Assembly (NCBI GenBank): GCA_023423935.1
Contig: JAFAEQ010000018.1
Location: 1-63,641, forward strand
Source of the DNA: Pseudomonadota bacterium
Lineage (GTDB): Bacteria; Pseudomonadota; Gammaproteobacteria; Steroidobacterales; Steroidobacteraceae
Length of the DNA stretch: 63,641 nt
Reading direction: 5' to 3'
Shown: positions 1 to 8,600 of the stretch, in pieces
How the letters are laid out: each line of letters starts with the position of its first letter
Position numbering within the stretch: position 1 is the stretch's first letter
Notes under the pieces: generated by a model
What the model saw: only the letters and a program-made list of their open reading frames with translations
Databases searched by the model: none
What the model was told of the DNA's origin: nothing
Position numbers and translations under genes: made by a program

Positions 1-28
1 GCCCCCCCCGCCCCCCCCCCCCGCGGGA
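1..28. other. C/G homopolymer at window edge
   Basis: The first 28 bases are almost only C, broken by single Gs. No gene or palindrome explains this, and it ends just before the stop codon of the first gene. It looks like a sequencing or assembly artefact at a contig end (poly-G read from the other strand) rather than biology. Confidence 0.6.
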
Positions 29-48
29 CGGAAATTCATCCTCCCTGC

Positions 49-939
49 TCATTTCAAGTTCAGCAGGTTCGCAGGCGAATACTGATCCGTCAGCACGCGG
101 GCCTTCGGATCCCAATCCATCTTCGTATTGAACAGCCCGCGAATCTGCTCTGCATTCACGCCCAATGCCGCAAAAGGCGTAACGAAGCGTTTGCTCGTCT
201 CGGTAAGTGACTGCGCGTCGGGCAGCGGCGCGTTCGACGCGAAGATCACCCGGTTCTCACTCTTCAGATTGAAAAAGCTGCCGAAAACAGCCTGATAAGT
301 CGTGGATTCGTGATCGTACAGACCGCTCGATGAAAACGTGTTCGCGGCCACTATTCCGCCCGGCGTCAGCAGCGTTTTGACTTCCGTCAGAAACTCCCGC
401 GTGAGCAGATGCTCCGGGATGTATTCGTGATCGAAAGCATCCAGCATGATCAGGTCATACCGTCGGCCTTCGCGCAGCGCACGCTTCACGAAAACTCGCC
501 CATCCGTTTCGCTGACTCGCACGCGCTCGCTCGGGCGGAAAAAGAAATACTGCTGCGCGACCTTGACCACTGCGGGATCGATCTCCACTGCATCGATCGT
601 CGCACCCGGCACGAGCGTCGACAGAGCGCGCGGCAGCGTTCCTCCTCCCAGTCCGATGACCAGAATCGTCGAGGGCTGCGGCTTCAGGTACAACGAGCCG
701 AGCATCATGCGTGTGTAGTTCAGTACGAAGCGATCGGGATTGCGGACATCGAGGCACGACTGACGGCCCACGCGGCAATTACGCGTAAAGCACATGCAAC
801 GCATGGAACCGGTTTCGTACACCAGCACTTCGCGATAGAGCGAGCGCTCGGAATGCAACAGTTTCTGGCCGTCTGCGAAAGCGAACGGAGCGCAAAGTGC
901 GGCAAGGATGGCGACGAGCCAGGCTATTCGGTTACGCAC
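49..939 (-). CDS. Spermidine-synthase-like methyltransferase-fold protein with signal peptide
   Basis: A 296-residue protein starting with GTG. Residues 1-22 form a signal peptide or membrane anchor. The Rossmann core has the glycine-rich loop VIGLGGG (about 94-100), the acidic cofactor-binding pair near E119/D121, and a DAFD motif at 167-170 where polyamine synthases have their catalytic aspartates. Four cysteines (C48, C50, C55, C62) lie before the core and could bind metal or form disulfides. The gene overlaps the upstream membrane-protein gene by 8 bp, so the two are probably translationally coupled. Together they resemble the 'fused MFS/spermidine synthase' family split into two genes. 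The fold is clear. The real reaction is unknown, and polyamine synthesis is not shown. Confidence 0.8.
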   Translation of the reverse strand: MRNRIAWLVAILAALCAPFAFADGQKLLHSERSLYREVLVYETGSMRCMCFTRNCRVGRQSCLDVRNPDRFVLNYTRMMLGSLYLKPQPSTILVIGLGGGTLPRALSTLVPGATIDAVEIDPAVVKVAQQYFFFRPSERVRVSETDGRVFVKRALREGRRYDLIMLDAFDHEYIPEHLLTREFLTEVKTLLTPGGIVAANTFSSSGLYDHESTTYQAVFGSFFNLKSENRVIFASNAPLPDAQSLTETSKRFVTPFAALGVNAEQIRGLFNTKMDWDPKARVLTDQYSPANLLNLK

Positions 940-1603
940 GAGGCACCCGCGTCAGGATCGCCGCAAGCGCGACCGTCGTGGAGATCGCGAACAGCGTCAT
1001 GAGGATCTGATTCACTTCGAGCCACAGCACCAGATAGAACGATGTGAGCAACGTGCCCGCAGCACTGCCGAAAGTGGACACGAAATACAACTGGCCGGCA
1101 TGTCTGCCCGAGCTGTGCGGATCGGTCACGAGCAAACGCACGGCGTAGGGCGAGATCATTCCGGAGAAAAACGTCGGCACGAAGAACAATGCCGCGGCAG
1201 CCATCAATGAACCTGCCCGAGGATCGCTGATTCGCGCGGAGATGGCATCGAGCAGTTCTCCTCCGGCGAACCAGATGGGCAGCGCAGTCATCGCAGCAAT
1301 CAGCAGCACGACGCCCAATCGCCTCACCGAAGGGTTGTGCAACGAATAGCGACCGCCGGCGAGGTACCCCAGCGACAAAGCCAGCATGAACACGGTGATG
1401 ATGGCGCCCCACACGTAGATGCTGCTCCCGAACGTCGGGGCCATCAGACGGCCGCCCAGCAATTCGACCGCCATGACGAAAAAGCCGGACCAGCCTGCAA
1501 TCAGATAACAAAGCACTACTTGCACGTACGCGACTCGCTCGGGGCTGGATGCATTCGCCGCAGCCACAGCCGTATGTGAAACGCCGGGAAGACGATTGGG
1601 CAT
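932..1603 (-). CDS. Polytopic membrane partner of the spermidine-synthase-like protein
   Basis: About 223 residues from the start chosen here, with roughly six or seven hydrophobic segments. It matches the N-terminal membrane half of fused MFS/spermidine synthase proteins, including the early motif AVELLGGRLMAPTFGSS. The frame stays open to 1705. ATGs at 1705, 1633 and 1603 are all possible, and none has a well-placed Shine-Dalgarno, so the start is uncertain. The stop overlaps the start of the synthase-like gene by 8 bp. It probably anchors or shields the active site of its partner at the membrane; this is inference from the fused homologues. Confidence 0.7.
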   Translation of the reverse strand: MPNRLPGVSHTAVAAANASSPERVAYVQVVLCYLIAGWSGFFVMAVELLGGRLMAPTFGSSIYVWGAIITVFMLALSLGYLAGGRYSLHNPSVRRLGVVLLIAAMTALPIWFAGGELLDAISARISDPRAGSLMAAAALFFVPTFFSGMISPYAVRLLVTDPHSSGRHAGQLYFVSTFGSAAGTLLTSFYLVLWLEVNQILMTLFAISTTVALAAILTRVPRA

Positions 1604-1769
1604 CCTTTCACGATCATCTCGTCTCGTGGGCATCGAGCACGACTTCTGCCCTGCACTCGCCACCTCGTCTGACGCGAGCTTATTGAGCGTGCCGTGCTCA
1701 CGCAATCTCGGAACTGCGGCACCTCATTTCGCATCTGAGTCGCAGGGCCCTTTCACTGGAGCGTGAACC

Positions 1770-2057
1770 ATGAACCTGCAGCACACCCGGCATCTTCGCC
1801 AGACCCTCACGCAGGTCCATGAGGCCGTCGATAGCATGGAGCTGTCCGGCTGCGACAAGGACGACATGTTCGAGCTCATGGAACGCGTGGACAGTGAGCT
1901 CTCGTCCTCTCACCCGAATCAGCAGACCGTGACCCTGTTCCTGAATTCCATCGCACGCAGCCTGCGCAACGAACCGAAGGCGCGCGATCTGTGCGTGGCG
2001 CTCGACGATGCAATGAAGCAAAGCGGCGTGCCGAGCACCTGGCAGCAGGGACTGTGA
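1770..2057 (+). CDS. Small conserved hypothetical protein (DUF4404-like)
   Basis: A 95-residue soluble, mostly helical and acidic protein with no signal peptide. Its size and alternating helical pattern recall the DUF4404 family, but I am not certain. The ATG follows a TGGAG-like ribosome binding site. It is flanked by the divergent membrane-protein gene on the left and a convergent membrane-protein gene 3 nt to the right. No function is proposed. Confidence 0.6.
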   Translation: MNLQHTRHLRQTLTQVHEAVDSMELSGCDKDDMFELMERVDSELSSSHPNQQTVTLFLNSIARSLRNEPKARDLCVALDDAMKQSGVPSTWQQGL

Positions 2058-2060
2058 CGA

Positions 2061-2612
2061 TCAGGACGCTGCGGGATCGGCGGACGGCTTCGTGACGAGC
2101 TGACCGTCGGCCCCGACCAGCTCCATCTGGTCCTGCACCGTACCGCGCGCACGGGGCACGTCTCCTCGCGTCCAGAACGAGCTCGAGAACTCCCGACTCT
2201 CGCCGGGTGCAAGCGCGAGCTCGACCCATTGCTTGCTCTGCCACAGCACGACGCATCCGCTCGGGTCCAGCGCCCCTTCGTAGCAGTCGCGACGCGTGAT
2301 CTGGACCGTGAACGAGCGCAATCGCAGATCGCTCGAAAGATTGGCCGCATGTCCGCGCAATTCGAACGGCGCGCCATTGCCGGCCAGTCGCAACTGCTCC
2401 ACCTGAAGCTGGTCGAGCGGAAAGGCAGTGAGCGCCGAGGTCGGAGCGGACGGACTCCCACGGACTTCCTCGGGTCCTGCGCCACGCAGCCGCTGCAACA
2501 TGCCCCAGCTCAACATGAGCCCGAGAATCACACAGCCGAGGATGCCAATCGGACGCCAGCGGCGATTCGTCAGCGCGATCAGCAGAAAAATTGCTGCAAG
2601 AATCCAATACAC
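2061..2612 (-). CDS. Hypothetical protein with N-terminal membrane segments
   Basis: A 183-residue protein. Two hydrophobic helices lie at about residues 1-14 and 22-40, followed by a roughly 140-residue soluble part. The soluble part contains CYEGALDPSGC, which could form a disulfide if exported, and reads like a beta-rich domain. Its stop lies 3 nt from the convergent DUF4404-like gene. I do not recognise a family. Confidence 0.55.
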   Translation of the reverse strand: MYWILAAIFLLIALTNRRWRPIGILGCVILGLMLSWGMLQRLRGAGPEEVRGSPSAPTSALTAFPLDQLQVEQLRLAGNGAPFELRGHAANLSSDLRLRSFTVQITRRDCYEGALDPSGCVVLWQSKQWVELALAPGESREFSSSFWTRGDVPRARGTVQDQMELVGADGQLVTKPSADPAAS

Positions 2613-2797
2613 AGTGCGATCCGATCGGGGACTACAGGTCGATTACCGACATTCGACACCTTACAGCATCGCAGGTGCGCTCCCAAGGAACCCCGTATCA
2701 GTGCGGACGTTGCTCCGGGAGAGCGCGCACACCCGCTGCGCGCTCAGCTCGTTTCGGGAAGCCGAGCGCAGCGCTTCCCCTTCAGAAGGAACTCCTC

Positions 2798-3058
2798 ATG
2801 GCAAGCAAGAATCCGCCGCCGCAGAAGGGTGCTGAGAATGCAGGCGCAAACGAGGGCGAAGGCAACAAGACGGCCGATCGTCACTATCGTGAAGCGACGG
2901 AGAAGTTCGTGAACTCGGAGCGCGGCAAACGCGAGATCGAGAACGCGGGCGAGGTCAGCGCGAGCGAGGAACGGGAGATCAAGCAGGCTGAAGAGCTCGC
3001 CAAATCGCGCGCCCGCGAGCACGATCCGGAGGAGACAGGCAAAGGCAAACCTCATTGA
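2798..3058 (+). CDS. Small hydrophilic, highly charged hypothetical protein
   Basis: An 86-residue protein rich in Glu, Lys, Ala and Asn, with almost no hydrophobic core and probably largely disordered. The start at 2798 is chosen because AAGGA lies about 8 nt upstream; the frame extends further upstream without support. A strong hairpin terminator follows 7 nt after the stop, so it is a single-gene unit. Small charged proteins of this kind are often stress-related, but nothing here proves that. Confidence 0.65.
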   Translation: MASKNPPPQKGAENAGANEGEGNKTADRHYREATEKFVNSERGKREIENAGEVSASEEREIKQAEELAKSRAREHDPEETGKGKPH

Positions 3059-3065
3059 TCGAATG

Positions 3066-3091
3066 AAAGAGCGGGCGAGCGCCCGCTCTTT
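3066..3091 (+). terminator. Hairpin terminator after the small charged protein
   Basis: An 11-bp perfect stem (AAAGAGCGGGC pairing with GCCCGCTCTTT) closes a 4-nt loop. The right arm ends in T residues. It lies directly after the stop at 3058 and before the transporter gene, as expected for an intrinsic terminator. Confidence 0.85.
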
Positions 3092-3150
3092 CCTGTCCGG
3101 CCGTTCTGCGTCACCATCGCCGCTGTAATTTCGAGAACAAGCGGCCTCAC

Positions 3151-4437
3151 TTGAACAATGCTCCCGCCGCGCCGGAACGCAGGCGACGGCTCACTTCCAT
3201 TCTGGGCGGCTCGGTCGGCAACCTGGTCGAGTGGTACGACTGGTACGCCTACTCGGCGTTCGCCATTTATTTCGCGCACGCTTTCTTTCCGGAAGGCAAT
3301 CAGACCGCGAAGCTTCTGAACACCGCTGCCGTATTTGCAGTCGGATTCCTCGTGCGGCCCGTGGGCGGCTGGATTCTCGGTCGTTACGCCGATCGCAAGG
3401 GACGCAAGGCCGCGATGACGTTGTCGGTCATGCTCATGTGCGGCGGATCGCTGATGATCGGGCTGTGTCCGGGCTACGAGTCGATCGGACTGGCGGCCCC
3501 CGCCGTGCTCGTGCTGGCGCGCATCCTTCAAGGCTTCAGCGTCGGTGGCGAATACGGGACCAGCGCCACGTACATGAGCGAGATCGCGCAGAGCCATGAG
3601 CGCGGGTTCTACTCAGGCGTTCTGTATGTGACGCTCGTGATGGGGCAGCTGCTCGCGCTTGGCGTGTTGCTCATCCTGCAGTTCCTGCTCCTGACACCGC
3701 AGCAACTGGATGCCTGGGGCTGGCGAATTCCGTTTCTTCTCGGGGCACTCGCCGCGCTCGTCGGTCTGTATCTGCGACGACATCTGCCGGAAACAGAGTC
3801 CTTCGAGAAATCCAGGGGCCGCGCCGCGCAGGCTGGCACTGTTCGATTGCTACTGCAGCATCCGCGCGAGACGCTCACGGTCATCGGACTGACGATGGGC
3901 GGTACGCTCTATTTCTACGTGTTCACCAATTACATGCAGAAGTTTCTGCTGAACACCGTTGGCCTCACCAAAGGCGAATCCACGGTCGTCTCCGCTGCCA
4001 GCTTGTTCGTATTCATGCTCATGCAACCGATCGTTGGTGGAGTCTCCGACCGCATCGGCCGGCGGCGAATGCTGATCGCATTCGGCACGCTCGCACTCGT
4101 GACGACCATCCCGTTACTCACCGCGCTGTCGCAGGCGCAGGACGCCTGGTCGGCCTTCTGGCTCGTCATGATCGGGCTTGCGATCTCATCGCTCTACAGT
4201 TCCATCAGCGCAGTCGTCAAAGCAGAATTGTTCCCTGTCGAGATACGCGCGCTCGGTGTCGGTCTCCCCTATGCAATCGCGGTATCGCTGTTCGCCGGCA
4301 CCGCGGAATACATCGGCCTGTGGTTCAAGAAGATCGGTCACGAGCCGCTCTTCTACTGGTACGTGACGGGATGCGTATTCATATCGCTCCTGGTGTACTT
4401 CTCCATGAGCGACACTCGTAAAACCTCGCGGATCTAG
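3151..4437 (+). CDS. MHS-family MFS transporter (KgtP/ProP-like)
   Basis: A 428-residue protein with 12 predicted membrane helices. Family motifs are visible: GGSVGNLVEWYDWY at the N-terminus, the helix 2-3 loop motif GRYADRKGRK, LQGFSVGGEYG in helix 4-5, and the repeated loop GVSDRIGRRR in the second half. These place it in the metabolite:H+ symporter group, which carries alpha-ketoglutarate, citrate, proline/betaine or shikimate; the substrate is not decidable here. The only start before the first motif in this frame is a TTG without a good ribosome binding site, so the true start may differ. The TAG stop lies within the CTAG at the left end of a MITE-like repeat. Confidence 0.85.
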   Translation: MNNAPAAPERRRRLTSILGGSVGNLVEWYDWYAYSAFAIYFAHAFFPEGNQTAKLLNTAAVFAVGFLVRPVGGWILGRYADRKGRKAAMTLSVMLMCGGSLMIGLCPGYESIGLAAPAVLVLARILQGFSVGGEYGTSATYMSEIAQSHERGFYSGVLYVTLVMGQLLALGVLLILQFLLLTPQQLDAWGWRIPFLLGALAALVGLYLRRHLPETESFEKSRGRAAQAGTVRLLLQHPRETLTVIGLTMGGTLYFYVFTNYMQKFLLNTVGLTKGESTVVSAASLFVFMLMQPIVGGVSDRIGRRRMLIAFGTLALVTTIPLLTALSQAQDAWSAFWLVMIGLAISSLYSSISAVVKAELFPVEIRALGVGLPYAIAVSLFAGTAEYIGLWFKKIGHEPLFYWYVTGCVFISLLVYFSMSDTRKTSRI

Positions 4438-4551
4438 GGAAGCTCTGATTTATCGACTCCCCTGAGTTCGGCAGGTTTTCAACTGCCTGCAATGCAACGG
4501 TGAGCGAAGCGGCAGGTCGTGCAGAGAGCGAATTAATCAGCGGTCCCCCCA
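4434..4551 (+). repeat. MITE-like repeat, copy A
   Basis: A 110-bp element at 4438-4547. It begins GGAAGCTCTGATTTATC after a CTAG and ends in a degenerate partner of that terminus (AATCAGCGGTCCC). It shares both ends, length and parts of the interior with the repeats at 46627-46744 and 54583-54699. No ORF lies inside. The left CTAG contains the stop codon of the transporter. The right flank is CCCA, so a target duplication is not preserved here. Confidence 0.75.
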
Positions 4552-4571
4552 GTGTGAGCAGGTCCTGATCC

Positions 4572-4949
4572 ATGTCATCTCGCAATTCATCGCCCCGCGA
4601 CGGCGGCGGCATCGTCTATTCCACCGGCATCGGCGAACGCTGCCCGAACTGCCTGCGACCTGTACGCGAATGCGTCTGCAAGAAAGGCACGCCCGGCAAG
4701 ACCAGCTCGGATGGGATCGTGCGCGTCAGCCGTGAGACGCAGGGTCGCAAGGGCAAAGGCGTTACAGTGATCTCCGGCATCGGGCTGCCCGCGAGCGAAC
4801 TCGAAGCACTGGCGACGGAGCTCAAGAAGAAGTGTGGATCGGGTGGCAGCGTCACCAACGGGCGTATCGAAATCCAGGGCGATCATCGTGATCGTCTGGT
4901 GGAAGAACTGACCCGACGCGGATGGAAGGTCAAGCGCGCAGGCGGCTGA
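4572..4949 (+). CDS. yciH: SUI1-domain translation factor, YciH family
   Basis: A 125-residue protein. The C-terminal two thirds (about 50-122) is a SUI1/eIF1 fold with KGKGVTVISGIGLP and the KKKCGSGGSV motif of the eIF1 family. In E. coli, YciH is a stress-related factor that acts on translation initiation. The N-terminal part carries four cysteines (C24, C27, C34, C36) spaced like a small zinc knuckle. The gene lies directly after MITE copy A, 20 nt beyond its right flank, so its promoter may lie in or before that repeat. Confidence 0.85.
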   Translation: MSSRNSSPRDGGGIVYSTGIGERCPNCLRPVRECVCKKGTPGKTSSDGIVRVSRETQGRKGKGVTVISGIGLPASELEALATELKKKCGSGGSVTNGRIEIQGDHRDRLVEELTRRGWKVKRAGG

Positions 4950-5038
4950 CGGTCCTCCATGCATTGCATGGGGCTGTGATGCTTTGCAAACCGCCGTGAA
5001 ATGCACATGATGGCGACTGGTCAGCCATGGAGTCCCTC

Positions 5039-5629
5039 ATGAAATCGATCGATCTCTCGCGCGCCCTTCTCGTTGCCGTCGCCGGATTGACTGCCAGTGC
5101 CTCGTGGTCGGCACCGGCCAAGTACGCCATCGACCCGGCCCACACCTATCCCAGTTTCGAAACCGATCACTTCGGCGGTCTCTCGATCTGGCGCGGCAAG
5201 ATCAACAGCACGACAGGCACCGTCACGCTCGATAAGGAAGCCGGCACCGGGACCGTCCAGGTCGACATGGACATGTCTACGATCGACTTCGGCAACGACA
5301 AGATGAGCGACCACGCCAAGTCGAAGGACATGCTGGACGTCGAGCAGTTTCCGAAAGCCACCTACACGGGCAAGCTCACCGGGTTCAAGAACGGCCAGCC
5401 GACGGAAGTGGACGGGTCGCTGACGCTGCACGGCGTCACCAAGCCGGTGAAGCTGAAGCTCAATAGCTTCAAATGCATCACGGACATGATGACCAAGAAG
5501 GAGCGCTGCGGCGCCGATGCGGTCGGTACGATCGACCGTGAAGCGTTCGGCATCGACTACGGCAAGAAAATGGGCTTCGACATGGGCACCAAGATCCTGA
5601 TTCAGGTGGAAGCGGTGCGCGCCGACTGA
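5039..5629 (+). CDS. YceI family periplasmic lipid-binding-type protein
   Basis: A 196-residue protein with a signal peptide (about residues 1-24, ending SAS-WSA) and the YceI lipocalin-like fold. Visible signatures are KYAIDPAHTYPSFETDHFGG near the mature N-terminus and a C-terminal region rich in alternating strands. Family members bind isoprenoid-like lipids such as polyprenyl chains in the periplasm. The start at 5039 has GGAG 6-7 nt upstream; an ATG four codons earlier overlaps that site. It faces dnaE convergently across a hairpin. Confidence 0.85.
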   Translation: MKSIDLSRALLVAVAGLTASASWSAPAKYAIDPAHTYPSFETDHFGGLSIWRGKINSTTGTVTLDKEAGTGTVQVDMDMSTIDFGNDKMSDHAKSKDMLDVEQFPKATYTGKLTGFKNGQPTEVDGSLTLHGVTKPVKLKLNSFKCITDMMTKKERCGADAVGTIDREAFGIDYGKKMGFDMGTKILIQVEAVRAD

Positions 5630-5640
5630 GCGGCTTGCAG

Positions 5641-5671
5641 GATCGGCGACGTTCCTGAAACGTCGCCGATC
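5641..5671. terminator. Hairpin between convergent yceI-like gene and dnaE
   Basis: A 13-bp perfect stem (5641-5653 with 5659-5671) closes the loop CCTGA. There is no strong T tract on either side. Its place between two converging stop codons suggests a bidirectional terminator or a transcript-end stabiliser. Confidence 0.6.
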
Positions 5672-5685
5672 AACCGCCGCGATCC

Positions 5686-8600
5686 TCAGTGGTAGGAGTC
5701 CATGCGCGGCGCATAGATGAGCCGGAAGCCGTCGTGCCCAAGCAGCTGCGACAGGCGCTCGGTGAGCTCACGTGTCGGCTTGACCGACCATTCCTCCGAC
5801 AACACCACATCCGCGCGCGCCTGCGCGTTGTAGTAGCGAATCGCTACCGCACAGCGACCGCCCTTGAACGGACGCAACGTCTGCTCGAGCGTGCGAACGA
5901 AGCTCGCACTCGCATCGGGTGGCCACCGCAGCACGAGTCGCCGCGCGTTGAGCTCACGCGACTGGTCGATGTCCCAGACCCGCTTCGCGGTCAGACGCCA
6001 GCCTTCGATGAACTCATCGAAGCGCAGCGATCCTTCGACGATCAGGATCGCGCTCTTGGCAATCTGCGTTCGATACTGCTGATAGACGTCTTCGAACATC
6101 GAGGCTTCGAGGCGGCCGCTGCGATCGTCCATCGTAAAAACGATGCGGCTGCCGCGCTTGCCGACGTCGAACACCATGCCGGCGATCGTCGCGGGCTTGC
6201 CCTTGAAGTGAAATCCTTCATTACTGGCGACCGGCCGATCGCCGGTGACATCGGCGATGCGTCCGCTGATGACGGGGCGCACTTCCTCTTCGAACTCTTC
6301 GAACGGATGACCCGTGAGATACAGCCCGAGCGTATCGCGCTCGCCGTCGAGTCGGACCCGGCGACTCCAATCCGGCAGCGTTTCCGTGGTCACGACAGCA
6401 GGTGCGCTCGGCGTCGTATCCATCAGACCGAACAGATCGTCTTGACCCACGGCGCGCGCACGAATCGTCTGATCGGCCAGCTGCATCGATGCGGGCAACG
6501 CGTGCATGAGCGTGGCGCGATTGGCGCCGAGCGAGTCCGCCGCCCCGGAGCGAATCAGCGCTTCGAGCACGCGTCGATTCATTCGATTCTGATCGCTGCG
6601 ACGACACAGATCCGGCAGATCGCGATACGGACCGTTGGCCTCGCGCTCCGCGACGAGCATGTCGACGACCGACTGGCCCACACCCTTGATGGCACCCAGA
6701 CCGTAGCGAATCGTGCGCTCGCCCGACACCGTGAACATGTACTGCGAGTGATTGACATCGGGCGGCTCGACCTTGAGCTGCATGCGCCGCGCCTCATCGA
6801 TCAACGTGACGACCTTGTCGGTCTTGTCCATGTCGGACGACAGCACCGCCGACATGAATGCCGCCGGATAATGCGTCTTCAGCCAGGCCGTCTGATAAGA
6901 GAGCACGGCGTACGCCGCGGCGTGCGACTTGTTGAAGCCGTAGCCCGCGAACTTTTCCATCAGGTCGAAGATGGCATCGGCCTGCTCCGCCGAGCGTCCG
7001 CTCTTGGCCGCGCCTTCGCGGAAGATCGCACGCTGCTTGACCATCTCTTCGGGCTTCTTCTTGCCCATCGCACGACGCAGCAGGTCGGCGCCACCGAGCG
7101 TATAGCCGCCGATGATCTGCGCCATCTGCATGACCTGCTCCTGATAGACCATGATTCCGTAGGTCTCTTTCAGGATGGGCTCGACGCGCGGATCCGGATA
7201 CTCGATGCCTTCGCGTCCATGTTTACGCGCGACGAAACTCGGAATCAGGTCCATCGGGCCAGGGCGGAACAATGCGCCGAGCGCGATCAGATCCTCGAAG
7301 CGGTCGGGCTTGGCTTCCTTGAGCATGCGCTGCATGCCGTTCGATTCGAACTGGAACACCGCCACCGTCTGCGCCTGTCGGAAGATGCGCTCGTACGTAG
7401 GATTGTCATCGAGCGGCAAATTCTTCAGCTCGATGGGCGGCTCGCCCTTGCGCGCGCGGGCTGCGTTGATGGACTTGACGGTCCAGTCGATGATGGTGAG
7501 CGTGCGCAGTCCGAGGAAGTCGAACTTCACCAGGCCCACGGCTTCCACGTCATCCTTGTCGAACTGCGTGACGACGTTCTTGCCTTCGTCATCGCAAAAC
7601 AGCGGCGCAAAATCGGTGAGCACCGAGGGCGCGATCACCACGCCACCCGCGTGCATGCCGGCATTGCGCACGAGTCCTTCGAGCGACATGGCCATATCGA
7701 TGACGCTGCGGGTCTCCTCTTCCGTGTCGTACCGTCGCTTGAGCTCCGGCTCCTTTTCGAGTGCGTCTTTCAATGTGATGCCGAGCTCGAATGGAATGAG
7801 CTTGGCGATCGAATCGGCGAAGCCATAGCTCAGACCGTAGACACGCGCTACGTCGCGCACCACGGCCTTTGCCGCCATGGTGCCGTAGGTGATGATCTGC
7901 GAGACGCGCTCGCGTCCGTAGCGTTGCGCCACGTATTCGATGACGCGGTCGCGTCCGTCCATGCAGAAGTCGATATCGAAGTCGGGCATGGAGACACGTT
8001 CGGGATTCAGGAATCGCTCGAACAGCAGGTCGTACTGCAGCGGATCCAGATCGGTGATGGCCAGCGCATAGGCCACGAGCGATCCCGCGCCGGAACCGCG
8101 GCCCGGCCCGACCGGCACGCCGTTCTCGCGCGCCCAGCGGATGAAGTCGGCGACGATCAGGAAGTAGCCTGCGAAACCCATCTGGCAGATCACGCCCAGC
8201 TCGGTCTGCAGACGCGACTCGTACTCTTCGCGCGGGATCTTGCGACCGACCTGCGGCCGCGTACTCATCCGCTCCAGTCGCGCGTTCAGACCCTGTGCGG
8301 CGACTTCGCGAAGGTAGTCTTCCGTCGTCATCTCCGAGGGCACGGGATAGGCCGGGAGCACGGACTTGCCGAGTGTCAGCTCCAGACTGCAGCGGCGCGC
8401 AATTTCCACGCTGTTCGCCAGCGCTTCAGGCACATCGCGGAACAGTTCCGCCATCTGTTGCGGCGACTTGAGATATTGCTCCTGCGTGTAGCGCTTCGGC
8501 CGCTTCGGATCGTCGAGCAGCACACCTTCATGAATGGAGACACGCGCTTCGTGCGATTCGAAATCCTCTTTGCGCACGAAGCGAACGTTGTTCGTCGCAA

